Shown in pieces: positions 1 through 7,411 of a DNA stretch of 18,320 nt. The notes beneath the pieces were generated by a model. That model did not search any database, was not told where the DNA came from, and saw only the letters and a program-made list of their open reading frames with translations. The DNA is from an uncultured Flavobacteriales bacterium. Its GTDB lineage: Bacteria > Bacteroidota > Bacteroidia > Palsa-965. The position numbers and the translations under genes were made by a program. Within the stretch, counting starts at the first letter, position 1. Each line of letters starts with the position of its first letter. The stretch covers positions 1-18,320 of the forward strand of contig CALJIF010000007.1 of NCBI GenBank assembly GCA_937974275.1, read 5' to 3'.

Positions 1-525
1 AAAATAAATGGACAATAGAAACATAATAACCACCGTGAGTAAAATACCTCCGATGATCAGGTTTCTCAGAAACATTAAATGGTGGGATGAATAGTAGTGT
101 TCCGCCGAAACAATAACGTAGTATGATCCCGAAGGATATGTGAATGCTTTGCCGGCATATAATGTGTGTCCTTCTTTAAAGTTGACAAAATTGTTGGCAA
201 CCAATTCTTCTACCAATGCTTTAGGCAATTTGTATTTCGTTGCAATTGCTGTAATGTCATTTGACGCGGATACGGGAATGATATATTCCATTTCGTTATC
301 TAATCGCTCCAAATGCTCATTTCGTAAGGTTCTCAGTGCATCGGTGTTCAGCGTGTCCGGAGCGAAATTAAATCGTGCTTCAATTCCGGCTCGTGCCTCC
401 AAGCGTTTGTAAAAATCCTGATAGGAATATTTGTTTTGAAAGTAATAGATGGAGACACCAAACAGTACTACCAATGTAGTACATATTAGCCCGATTAGTA
501 TTGCTATTTTGGTTTGTGATCTCAT
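1..525 (-). CDS. sensor histidine kinase, N-terminal part (cut by window edge)
   Basis: This is the first 175 codons of a gene that runs off the left edge, read on the minus strand from an ATG at 525. The translation begins MRSQTKIAILIGLICTT. It has a membrane segment at about residues 7-25, a roughly 125-residue extracytoplasmic stretch, and a second membrane segment at about 153-174 (RNLIIGGILLTVVIMFLL). This is the usual sensor half of a membrane histidine kinase; the HAMP, dimerisation and ATPase parts would lie outside the window. The start overlaps the stop of the upstream response regulator by the sequence ATGA, so the two are translationally coupled. The kinase identity is inferred from topology and from pairing with an OmpR-type regulator, since no catalytic motif is visible. 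The ligand is unknown. Confidence 0.85.
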   Translation of the reverse strand, partial: MRSQTKIAILIGLICTTLVVLFGVSIYYFQNKYSYQDFYKRLEARAGIEARFNFAPDTLNTDALRTLRNEHLERLDNEMEYIIPVSASNDITAIATKYKLPKALVEELVANNFVNFKEGHTLYAGKAFTYPSGSYYVIVSAEHYYSSHHLMFLRNLIIGGILLTVVIMFLLSIYF

Positions 526-1214
526 TTATCTTTCAATACATATCCCATTCCCACTACGGTGTGAATTAGTTTCGGCTCGAATGTGGTGTCCAGTTTTTTT
601 CGCAGGTAATTGATGTAAACATCAACCACATTAGTTCCCAGGTTGAATCCGATATCCCAGGCGCTTTCAAGCAGATCAGTTCGTGATAGCACCCGATTTT
701 TGTTTCTGATGAGAACTAACAAAAGGCGGTATTCAGTTGCTGTCAGGTTGATTTCACTTTCTCCGCGGTGAACCGTTTTTGCATTATCATCGATGCGAAG
801 ATCAAGCGCTGTGTACACGTGGTCTGAATCTGTTGCTTTGAAATCACCACCGGAATATCTACGCAATAATGCGTTTACGCGTGCATTCAGTTCAATAAAC
901 TTAAACGGTTTGATTAAATAATCATCAGCACCTTCATTTAAGCCGAGTGCAATGTTCTCTGAGGTTCCTAATGCGGATAAAAAAAGTACCGGCGATTTGA
1001 TGCCGTTTTTTCTTAGTTCACGACACAACTCGATACCGTTTTTCCCCGGCAACATGATGTCAAGAATATATAAATCAAAAGAAGAATTATCTACTAGTTT
1101 AACAGCAGATTCACCATCGAAAGCAACGGTAACTTCATGACCACTTTCCGAAAGTCCTTTTTTTATGAACTCAACAACACTAGATTCATCTTCAACTAAA
1201 AGTATTCTGCTCAC
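522..1214 (-). CDS. OmpR/PhoB-family DNA-binding response regulator
   Basis: This 230-residue protein is a two-component response regulator. The receiver domain spans about residues 1-120: acidic pocket E8-D9, phosphoacceptor D52 in LYILDIMLPG, the switch Ser at 80 (VLFLSA), and K102 in LIKPFK. The winged-helix DNA-binding domain covers about 130-230 and contains the family pattern LTATEYRLLLVL, a VLSRTDLLESAW helix, VDVYINYLRKKLD and a C-terminal VVGMGYVL wing. The start is GTG at 1214; no ATG lies in frame upstream, and MSRILLVEDE is exactly where the family begins. It is coupled by ATGA to the kinase gene that follows, so the two form one two-component system. The small secreted protein gene ends 31 bases upstream and could be on the same transcript. 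Regulated targets cannot be read from the sequence. Confidence 0.96.
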   Translation of the reverse strand: MSRILLVEDESSVVEFIKKGLSESGHEVTVAFDGESAVKLVDNSSFDLYILDIMLPGKNGIELCRELRKNGIKSPVLFLSALGTSENIALGLNEGADDYLIKPFKFIELNARVNALLRRYSGGDFKATDSDHVYTALDLRIDDNAKTVHRGESEINLTATEYRLLLVLIRNKNRVLSRTDLLESAWDIGFNLGTNVVDVYINYLRKKLDTTFEPKLIHTVVGMGYVLKDK

Positions 1215-1245
1215 TTTAACAACTGTTTTATGTGGTGCAATTCCA

Positions 1246-1644
1246 CTATTTAATGCAGGAATTTAAGGCTGTAGAAATTTCTACTGCTGATTCATGTGCT
1301 TTGGATGCATATTGTTTTGCTAACGCCATTTCGTCTGTTTTATAAGCATTCTTTCCATGATTGTAAGAATTTTGTGCCGCTTGTTCGGCAGCATCACAAT
1401 CGCATGTTGATTTTTCTGCTGCTATTTCCGCATCTGTTGCGGCATCCATTCCTTTTTTGGCGGAGTTGTGTAAATCTTTAATGTTCTTCGCGTTCTTGGC
1501 GTCTTTGAAATGTCGCTGGGCATCGGAAGCATGTTTTAACGCTTTGGAGCAATCTTTTGATGTGTGTTTTGAAGCACTGATAAACACTACGGTAATCATG
1601 GAAATGAGCAAGATGGTAATGAATCTCTTGTTATGTGTTTTCAT
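1246..1644 (-). CDS. small secreted Ala/Lys-rich helical protein, unknown function
   Basis: I do not recognise this family. From the ATG at 1644 the protein has 132 residues; an upstream TTG at 1656 is in frame but less likely. Residues 1-24 form a signal peptide (basic MKTHNKR, then a hydrophobic stretch ending ISA). The mature part is polar, rich in Ala, Lys, Asp and Asn, with a heptad-like pattern (for example HASDAQRHFKDAKNAKNIKD), so it is probably a helical bundle. Four cysteines at about 32, 81, 83 and 130 could form two disulfides outside the cytoplasm. It lies directly upstream of the response regulator and kinase on the same strand, which suggests it is either co-expressed with that system or an accessory or output of it. 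That link is only inferred from proximity. Confidence 0.8.
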   Translation of the reverse strand: MKTHNKRFITILLISMITVVFISASKHTSKDCSKALKHASDAQRHFKDAKNAKNIKDLHNSAKKGMDAATDAEIAAEKSTCDCDAAEQAAQNSYNHGKNAYKTDEMALAKQYASKAHESAVEISTALNSCIK

Positions 1645-1685
1645 AGTTTTAATCAATTAATTTAGTTACTAAAGAATTGAAACGG

Positions 1686-2942
1686 TTATCTAATCTGTTG
1701 TCTCGGGTCTTTCAATATTAAGCGCAACGACGAATTCTTGGTAACATACGCCCATGCCCAGTTAATGAAAATGATTAATTTCTTTTTCACACTTAGGATG
1801 AGCATCAGGTGCAGAAACATCCAGATTAACCAAGCGAAATAGCCTTTCAAATGAATCTTACCGATATCGACTACTGCTTTATTCGTGCCAATAGTTGCCA
1901 TCGATCCCAGATCCTTGTATTCGTATTCAGCTTGTGATTTGTTTCTTTCCAGCGCCTTTAAATTTTTTGCTAAAAGTTTCGCCTGATTGATCGCGACGTT
2001 GGCTACTTGTGGATGGCCGTTCGGATATAACGGTGTTTCCATTCTACACACATCACCTAGTGCATAGATGTTGCTACAACCTGCAACAAGGTTATAACGG
2101 TTTACATTTAAGCGTCTTGATTTATGCAAAGCAACTTCGGGCAAACCGTTTACTGTATTTGCGATTACACCTGCAGCCCAAATAACAGTCTTCGTTGGAA
2201 TTACTTCTCCTGAAGCAAGTGTAAGCGAATTCCCGTCATAATCTTTAACCAGTGTTTCATTCTTGACGTTAACGCCAAGTTCGAGGAGATATTTTTTCGA
2301 CCAGCTGCTCGAGCTTTCACTCATGTTACTTAACGGTAATTTGCTGTTATCAATGAGGTAAACATTAAAACGGGAGAAATCAATGCCGGGATAATCGTTA
2401 GGAAGAATATTGGTTTTCATTTCTGCGAAAGAACCCGCAAGTTCAACACCTGTGGGACCTCCACCGACAATGCATAAATTCATCAGGGCTGCGCGTTCCT
2501 GATCAGTTGCTGTAACAATGTTTTCGAAAACATTTAAAATGTGATTTCTTATTTCAATGGCTTCATAGGTTGACTTCAGCGTGAAGGCGTGTTGAGCCAG
2601 ATTTGCATTGCCAAAGAAGTTGGTGGTACATCCGATAGCGATAACCAAATAGTCGTAAGTGAATTCACCAATTGAAGTTTCAATGCAGTTTTTCTCCGGA
2701 TGTATGGTTTGAACTTCGGCTAGACGAACCTGTACATTTTTTTTCTTACGGAAAATAAATCGAATAGGGAAGGAGATACTCGATGGTTCTATTTGCGAAG
2801 TAGCAACCTGATAAAATAACGGTTGAAATTGATGGTGATTCAACTTATCGATGATGAGTACATCAAACAAAGATTCATCCAGGTTTCGAGCAAGTTGAAT
2901 TCCTGCGAATCCTGCACCAACAATCACCACTTTCTTTTTCAT
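1686..2942 (-). CDS. ndh: type II NADH:quinone oxidoreductase (NDH-2), FAD-dependent
   Basis: The 418-residue protein is a single-subunit, non-proton-pumping NADH dehydrogenase that passes electrons from NADH through FAD to quinone at the inner face of the cytoplasmic membrane. It has an N-terminal FAD-binding GxGxxG (KVVIVGAGFAG, residues 4-14), then a second nucleotide-binding GxGxxG for NADH near 156-170 (CIVGGGPTGVELAG), and the FAD-contacting ALGD motif near 294-297. The hydrophobic and amphipathic C-terminal tail (about 367-400, GYFAWLIWMFLHLML then INWAWAYVT) is typical of NDH-2 membrane attachment. I use the ATG at 2942; a TTG at 2969 would add nine residues and overlap the upstream VOC gene. 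The VOC stop is only 10 bases upstream, so the two are likely co-transcribed. Related FAD oxidoreductases are the only realistic alternative. Confidence 0.93.
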   Translation of the reverse strand: MKKKVVIVGAGFAGIQLARNLDESLFDVLIIDKLNHHQFQPLFYQVATSQIEPSSISFPIRFIFRKKKNVQVRLAEVQTIHPEKNCIETSIGEFTYDYLVIAIGCTTNFFGNANLAQHAFTLKSTYEAIEIRNHILNVFENIVTATDQERAALMNLCIVGGGPTGVELAGSFAEMKTNILPNDYPGIDFSRFNVYLIDNSKLPLSNMSESSSSWSKKYLLELGVNVKNETLVKDYDGNSLTLASGEVIPTKTVIWAAGVIANTVNGLPEVALHKSRRLNVNRYNLVAGCSNIYALGDVCRMETPLYPNGHPQVANVAINQAKLLAKNLKALERNKSQAEYEYKDLGSMATIGTNKAVVDIGKIHLKGYFAWLIWMFLHLMLILSVKKKLIIFINWAWAYVTKNSSLRLILKDPRQQIR

Positions 2943-2952
2943 ACGCCTGCTA

Positions 2953-3321
2953 TTAACGGTGTTGATCAATTAATATCATATTTCCGTCCGGATCCATCAA
3001 GGTGATACTTCCCGGTCCTTCCGGTCCGGTGCTTACCTCTGATGTTAACACAACCCCTTGGTTCTTTAAATGTTTTTCGATTTCCCGCACATCATCAAAC
3101 GACTCAAGATTCGCTGCATTTTCATCCCAACCCGGATTGAACGTAATGATGTTACCTTGAAAAAGTCCTTGGAAAAGTCCAATGAGGGCGTTCCCGTTTT
3201 TCATAATAACATAGTTCTTCTTATCACCCGCGAAAACCGAGAAACCTAACGTTTCATAAAAAGTGATGGATTGCTTTAAATCTTTCACGGAAAGACTCAT
3301 TGAGAAAGCGCCGAGTTTCAT
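2953..3321 (-). CDS. VOC-superfamily (glyoxalase/bleomycin-resistance fold) protein
   Basis: The 122-residue protein has the paired beta-alpha-beta-beta-beta layout of the vicinal oxygen chelate fold. The first half carries LSVKDLKQSITFYETLGF and the second ends with the common MDPDGNM strand followed by ILIDQHR. It contains the ITFNPGWD segment that I recall from a Bacteroidota subgroup of uncharacterised VOC proteins. Positions usually occupied by metal ligands look altered: Ser at residue 7 where glyoxalases have His, and no Glu in the DPDGN strand. A metal-dependent glyoxalase activity is therefore doubtful; ligand binding or another role is more likely. The ATG at 3321 gives a normal N-terminus. 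The type II NADH dehydrogenase follows after 10 bases, so it is probably the first gene of a two-gene unit. Confidence 0.9.
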   Translation of the reverse strand: MKLGAFSMSLSVKDLKQSITFYETLGFSVFAGDKKNYVIMKNGNALIGLFQGLFQGNIITFNPGWDENAANLESFDDVREIEKHLKNQGVVLTSEVSTGPEGPGSITLMDPDGNMILIDQHR

Positions 3322-3419
3322 GATAGCATATTATTAATGAGCAATAAAGATATGTTATAATACGGCTTATCGTCGTACTTCTGATCTCAGGTACAAATCG
3401 AATCTTCAATTTGGAATCA

Positions 3420-4127
3420 TTATGATGACGACGTTTTTCTCGATTGCAAAAGATCGAATAGTATTCCTCCAAGCAAAAGTGTAATTGGTAGTATCAACGC
3501 GTACAAGTTGATGTAACGAAAAACAATTCCTCCGCTAACTCCGCCAATGAAGAAAAATAGAATGATGCGAAATCTTAATTGAATATTACGAATCAGATGC
3601 TCTTCCTTATCCTTTGATTTTCCGGTTAGGAGCTGACTTAATTCAATGCCCAAATCTGTGAAGATTCCGGTTAAGTGTGTGGTTCTTACAATCGCTCCGG
3701 AAATTTTTGTAACCATTGCGTTTTGCAATCCCATTGCGAAGAGCAATATATTGGCAACAATAAGTTTGTTCAGTTCGGGTTGTATTAGGTAAAGTAAGAC
3801 GACAGCAGCAAATAGCGCTACCTCCAGAATGACAGGACGAAGAAATCGAAATTTATTGGAAGTTTCAGTGAATTTTTCGATGAGAAGGTTGGAGGTTATT
3901 GAACCCACCAGGAATGCAATAATGAAGGATAAAAAGTATAGTCCATAAATATATTTACCCAGCAACAAGTCTTGCATGAATACAGCAAAATGTCCCGTAA
4001 TATTCGTAGTCAGCGTACCGGTATACAGCAGTCCAATTACATTGACACTTCCGGCAACAGCCGCAAGAAGTGCTGCAATTCTTAGATTGTGAATAAATGC
4101 ACGATCTTCACCGGAATGAATAAACAT
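3420..4127 (-). CDS. YoaK/DUF1275-family membrane protein
   Basis: The 235-residue protein is very hydrophobic, with about six predicted membrane helices. The first helix pair carries the family signature around residues 24-46: AGSVNVIGLLYTGTLTTNITGH, where a small-residue helix is followed by a conserved T-G pair. A second similar stretch (GLQNAMVTKISGAIVRTTHLTG, about 133-154) repeats the pattern, as is usual in DUF1275, where two halves resemble each other. The biochemical function of the family is not established; transport is often suggested. The gene stands alone, with about 100 bases to the next gene downstream and 130 upstream. The ATG at 4127 is preceded by a good -7 element at 4149-4156, so it probably has its own promoter. 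Confidence 0.9.
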   Translation of the reverse strand: MFIHSGEDRAFIHNLRIAALLAAVAGSVNVIGLLYTGTLTTNITGHFAVFMQDLLLGKYIYGLYFLSFIIAFLVGSITSNLLIEKFTETSNKFRFLRPVILEVALFAAVVLLYLIQPELNKLIVANILLFAMGLQNAMVTKISGAIVRTTHLTGIFTDLGIELSQLLTGKSKDKEEHLIRNIQLRFRIILFFFIGGVSGGIVFRYINLYALILPITLLLGGILFDLLQSRKTSSS

Positions 4128-4148
4128 TTACGCTTCTTAAGTGAAACA

Positions 4149-4156
4149 CAAAGATA
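4149..4156 (-). promoter_or_regulatory. predicted -7 element for the DUF1275 gene
   Basis: On the minus strand this reads TATCTTTG, a full match to the Bacteroidota -7 consensus TAnnTTTG. It lies 22 bases upstream of the ATG at 4127. No clear TTG -33 element is found at the usual distance, so only half of the promoter is supported. Confidence 0.4.
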
Positions 4157-4257
4157 CGGGTTAGTCGACTTGAAGCGCATTCGAGCGTTTAGAGAATCTG
4201 CTATGCAAAACAACCGTTTATGATGTTCATATATAGCAGATGATTGTGTCGGTTTAT

Positions 4258-5184
4258 CTAGCGAGTTATAATTAATGGGGCTTGGAACGTATCCGATGCT
4301 GATTGTACGAATATCCAATAGGCACCGATCGCTAAATGTTCGCAGGAGAAAGCGGAATTGCCATTGGTGGATTGATACGATTCCAGTATTCTTCCGTAAA
4401 CATCTATGATTGTAATTGTCATTTCGTTTACAAATTCAGGAGCAGTGATCTGCACGTGTGTGTTAGCGGGGTTCGGGTATACTGAAAGTTTACTTTGAGT
4501 AAGCGTGGGAGATACAGCAACATGCAAATTACATGTAGGTCCTTGTACCGGGTACCACGCTGTATCATTGGTTCCATAGCATATTAAATTGTAACCACAT
4601 TCCAGTGCTACGGATACCGGCTCCAGCAAGCCTTTGTCCGATCCGACTCCTTCCAATAAGTAAGTTGCCCAGGTGTTGCCTCCCAATGCAAATCGTTTTT
4701 TGTAGCCAACTCCGGTGTTAAAGCTGTCAATCGCTGTAACGAAGACGTCGTTATTCCAGGTAGTATATGATATCGGCAATGTGTCTCCAACCTGAAGATT
4801 GAAGTCGAATAGCAGCTGTTCCGCAGTGTCTGATGGCATCCATACATACATTTGTTTTCCGGCAGACCGCACTAAACACCATGGAATAGTATCAATGTAC
4901 ATGTAGGTTCCGGAACAACCTGCAGGAGGATTACCCATCCAACTGTAGTAGCCGCTACCTTGCTTCATTACTTTTTTATAAGTAAGTGTGTTTACAGAAG
5001 AATCGCCACCTATGAAATAATTATAGGTTTCGTTTTGTATGCACGGATAGGGAACCGCACACATTTTGTTTACTTGCCAATAAGGGTTAACGTTGAAATA
5101 CTCGTTGCCCTGGGCAAAAATTACATCTGAAAAAAATAACGTGAGCAATAGCGCTATGTTGCGAAGAAATTGTAGCGTTTTCAT
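4258..5184 (-). CDS. secreted protein with type IX secretion sorting domain
   Basis: The 308-residue protein has a signal peptide (MKTLQFLRNIALLLTLFFSD, cleavage probably after FAQ near residue 25). The middle part, about 26-228, is aromatic- and Gly-rich, of unknown function, with scattered cysteines. The last 78 residues are a T9SS type A sorting domain: LSVYPNPANTHVQI, then a beta-rich IIDVYGRILESYQS and a final GAYWIFVQ strand. Such proteins cross the outer membrane by the Por/T9SS machinery and are then attached to the surface or released, with the sorting domain normally removed. No catalytic motif is recognised in the body, so enzyme, adhesin or structural roles are all open. A lipoprotein gene ends 50 bases upstream on the same strand, and the pair may be co-expressed. 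Confidence 0.9.
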   Translation of the reverse strand: MKTLQFLRNIALLLTLFFSDVIFAQGNEYFNVNPYWQVNKMCAVPYPCIQNETYNYFIGGDSSVNTLTYKKVMKQGSGYYSWMGNPPAGCSGTYMYIDTIPWCLVRSAGKQMYVWMPSDTAEQLLFDFNLQVGDTLPISYTTWNNDVFVTAIDSFNTGVGYKKRFALGGNTWATYLLEGVGSDKGLLEPVSVALECGYNLICYGTNDTAWYPVQGPTCNLHVAVSPTLTQSKLSVYPNPANTHVQITAPEFVNEMTITIIDVYGRILESYQSTNGNSAFSCEHLAIGAYWIFVQSASDTFQAPLIITR

Positions 5185-5234
5185 ATAGTAAATGTACGAC
5201 TACAATTTAATCTTGCAGATACTCCGACTTCAAA

Positions 5235-6011
5235 TTATCTCCACGAAAACAGTTGTCTTCCTTTACCATCATATAATGAAACATACAGTGTATCCTGATA
5301 TCGCCGTCCAAATCGGGCAACTGCTGTATCCAAGAGTTCAGCGTTTCCACTAAACAGGTATAAATACGATTGTGCGTAATGATAACCCGTGTTAGCAGGC
5401 GTGGTGATCGTTCCCAAATTATCGACGGAAAAATGAAAGTAGTTTCCTGATGCCCAAACTTGGGATGATGCACCCACAGCTTCCAGGGTATCATAAAATT
5501 GTTGTACTGCTGCTGACCAGGCTTGATCCGGATACCCGACAATACCCCAAACCGCGTTATTCGGTATGCGTTGTATAACAGGATTGGTGATCACTACCGC
5601 TGCATTTGGATCTATAAAAGTTTTTATTTCTTGATCCGTAATTTCTATTCTGCCGTTTATCGTTTGTTGTTCTATTAACATTTGAATGGAATAAACGCCA
5701 TTCCGAATTTGTCCCGCATTGATCGTTGTTGATGCAGGGCCAATTGACGTCAGACAAATTTCAGGAATGGTGATATCAATAAATTGAATGGTAATTCCGG
5801 AATTCGAGACAGCAGATGTTGTATTTAAGGAATAGTTAGAACATGCATATTGTTTGGTTGTGCTGAAGTGCAGCATTAGTTGATTACCGCTTGCAATCAG
5901 TTTTTCTTCAATTGTCAGTGTCAGCGGTAGATCTACGCGCTGAAATCCGGGATCTTTCCTGCATGCCCCAAGTATAATGGCAATTAGAAACAAAATGAAA
6001 ATGGTTCTCAT
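5235..6011 (-). CDS. predicted lipoprotein, unknown function
   Basis: I do not recognise a family. The protein is 258 residues from the ATG at 6011; a second ATG at 6014 would add one Met. Residues 1-17 form a lipoprotein signal with lipobox LGAC, so Cys17 would be lipidated. RKD after the Cys puts charged residues at the lipid junction. The rest is polar and beta-rich, without transmembrane segments; two cysteines in the first half (in YACSN and PEICLT) may pair. The second half (about 155-250) contains aromatic residues in patterns such as GYHYAQSYLYLFSG, suggesting a soluble domain. The T9SS cargo gene follows 50 bases downstream, so the two may form an envelope or secretion pair; that is inference. 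The upstream region is shared with a divergent MFS gene. Confidence 0.8.
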   Translation of the reverse strand: MRTIFILFLIAIILGACRKDPGFQRVDLPLTLTIEEKLIASGNQLMLHFSTTKQYACSNYSLNTTSAVSNSGITIQFIDITIPEICLTSIGPASTTINAGQIRNGVYSIQMLIEQQTINGRIEITDQEIKTFIDPNAAVVITNPVIQRIPNNAVWGIVGYPDQAWSAAVQQFYDTLEAVGASSQVWASGNYFHFSVDNLGTITTPANTGYHYAQSYLYLFSGNAELLDTAVARFGRRYQDTLYVSLYDGKGRQLFSWR

Positions 6012-6128
6012 CATGCTGATTAAGACGGATGTATTCCCTAAAAGTTACCTGCGTCCATTAAAAATATCATTTCAAAGCTCCCGGTTGTTTAGGTTTTCAA
6101 GTTAATACCCGGGCAACAAATTTACCGT

Positions 6129-6136
6129 TACTTTTG
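6129..6136 (+). promoter_or_regulatory. predicted -7 element for the MFS gene at 6154
   Basis: TACTTTTG matches the Bacteroidota -7 consensus TAnnTTTG exactly and ends 17 bases before the ATG at 6154, giving a short leader. No convincing TTG -33 box is seen at the usual spacing. It lies in the 139-bp divergent region between the lipoprotein and MFS genes. Confidence 0.4.
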
Positions 6137-6153
6137 GAGCACTTCAACGCTTT

Positions 6154-7374
6154 ATGATTGCGGCATATCGTCGAATTGGTACGAATATTTTATTAGTCAT
6201 TGCGGCCGAATTTTTTATTCAGCTCGTGAATGCCATGTTCCTTAACCTGCAGTCGTTGTACATGAAGGCTGAAGGCTATAACGATGCGGTGATAGCCGAT
6301 TATATTTCGTGGCGTTATGCGGGTGTCTTGCTGCTGGCTCTTCCAATGGGCCGATATATCAAGGGAAAATCGCTGCTGCCCTTGTTTAAGATTGCTTCGA
6401 TTGGAGTTCCTGTATTTGGTTTACTAATTATCATGGGAATACATTTGAAGTGGCATTTCCTTTTGATTCTTGTTCAATTTTTGTGGGGAGCATCATTCAC
6501 CTTTATGCAAATTCCCGTGTTGCCATATATTCTGCGGCATGCCAAAGATGAAGACAAGACACCGGCAATTTCATTGAGTTATTCCACCTGGAGTTTTGCA
6601 GGAATTGCGGGAGCGCTGTTAGTTTGGATACTCAATAGTTATGATGCCGATATTTTTTCAGAGCGTAATCTGTTACTGGGAACTTGTGTTGTGGCTTTGT
6701 TGGGTTGGTTTATTTTACGCAAGGTACAGCCTGATGTTCCCGAAATGCCTTTACAGAATAGTGTTGTCAAATATTCCAAACGCGACTATGGTCTAATGTT
6801 CACAGCGCTTTTCCCTGCACTTATAATTGCCACAGGAGCAGGCCTAACTATTCCGTTCATTAATTTATTTTTTGCGCGGGTCCATGAACTTCCTACGAAT
6901 ACAATTTCGTTATGGAATTTCGTTGCTGCAATATTGGTGGCTTGGTCGGCATTACAAGTGCCACGAATTAAAAAGTATATCGGATATTTAATTGCAGTTC
7001 CTGCGACACAAAGTCTTGCGGTAATTAGTTTGATTGCGTTAGCAACAACAGAATGGTATAGGGATGAGCCGGCAGCAGTAACGATCGCTATTTTCTGTTA
7101 TCTGTTGCGTCAGCCGTTGATGAATGTTGCGGGACCGATGACGTCTGAAATCGCGATGGACTATGTCGGAGAGAAGAATCGAGAAATTACGAGCGCCTTG
7201 ATTGCAGCGGTTTGGTCGGGAAGTTGGTTCATCAGCACACGGTTTATCTTCGGCGAGCTGCGTGACACCGGCTGGCCATACGTACACATCTTTTTAATTA
7301 CTGCTGCGTTGTATGCTGTCGGAGTGGTGCTGTATGGCGTGTTGGTGGTGAAGTATAATGCGAAGAGGAAATAG
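6154..7374 (+). CDS. MFS transporter
   Basis: The 406-residue protein has about twelve hydrophobic segments and the size of a major facilitator superfamily permease of the inner membrane. The first helices contain VIAAEFFIQLVNAMFLNLQS. A short basic loop after helix 2 (MGRYIKGKSLLPLFKI, about residues 66-81) sits where the MFS motif A loop is expected, though it matches that motif only weakly. A charged central loop (about residues 190-212, RKVQPDVPEMP to SKRDYG) separates the two six-helix halves. The substrate cannot be named from sequence; no sugar- or drug-specific motif is recognised. It is divergent from the lipoprotein gene and convergent with the DUF4143 ATPase, whose stop codon lies 23 bases beyond its own, so it appears to be a single-gene unit with its own promoter. 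Confidence 0.88.
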   Translation: MIAAYRRIGTNILLVIAAEFFIQLVNAMFLNLQSLYMKAEGYNDAVIADYISWRYAGVLLLALPMGRYIKGKSLLPLFKIASIGVPVFGLLIIMGIHLKWHFLLILVQFLWGASFTFMQIPVLPYILRHAKDEDKTPAISLSYSTWSFAGIAGALLVWILNSYDADIFSERNLLLGTCVVALLGWFILRKVQPDVPEMPLQNSVVKYSKRDYGLMFTALFPALIIATGAGLTIPFINLFFARVHELPTNTISLWNFVAAILVAWSALQVPRIKKYIGYLIAVPATQSLAVISLIALATTEWYRDEPAAVTIAIFCYLLRQPLMNVAGPMTSEIAMDYVGEKNREITSALIAAVWSGSWFISTRFIFGELRDTGWPYVHIFLITAALYAVGVVLYGVLVVKYNAKRK

Positions 7375-7397
7375 AGGATATCACGCTACATGTTATA

Positions 7398-7411
7398 TTA
7401 ATACAATAAGC
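7398..7411. repeat. partial inverted copy of the 18-bp operator motif at the ATPase 3' end
   Basis: Plus-strand TTAATACAATAAGC is identical over 14 bases to the minus-strand reading of the upstream palindrome at 8663-8680, so it is inverted relative to that site. It covers the final codons (Leu-Leu-Tyr-stop) of the ATPase gene. The outer bases of the palindrome do not match, so it may be partly explained by coding constraint. Confidence 0.4.

Noticed and set aside
1232..1246. Short inverted repeat GTGG...CCAC between the small secreted protein and the response regulator
   Set aside because: Only four paired bases with a seven-base loop and no T-run; it is expected by chance.
2737..2745. Runs of eight T in the ndh gene, and a similar run near 9306 in the DUF2279 gene, as possible phase-variation tracts
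   Set aside because: Both fall in intact reading frames as Lys codons; runs of this length are common in AT-rich genomes and nothing else suggests switching.
3157..3180. Tandem 12-base near-repeat inside the VOC gene, coding for GLFQ twice
   Set aside because: The GLFQG-type segment seems to be part of the normal subgroup sequence, so a recent duplication is not needed to explain it.
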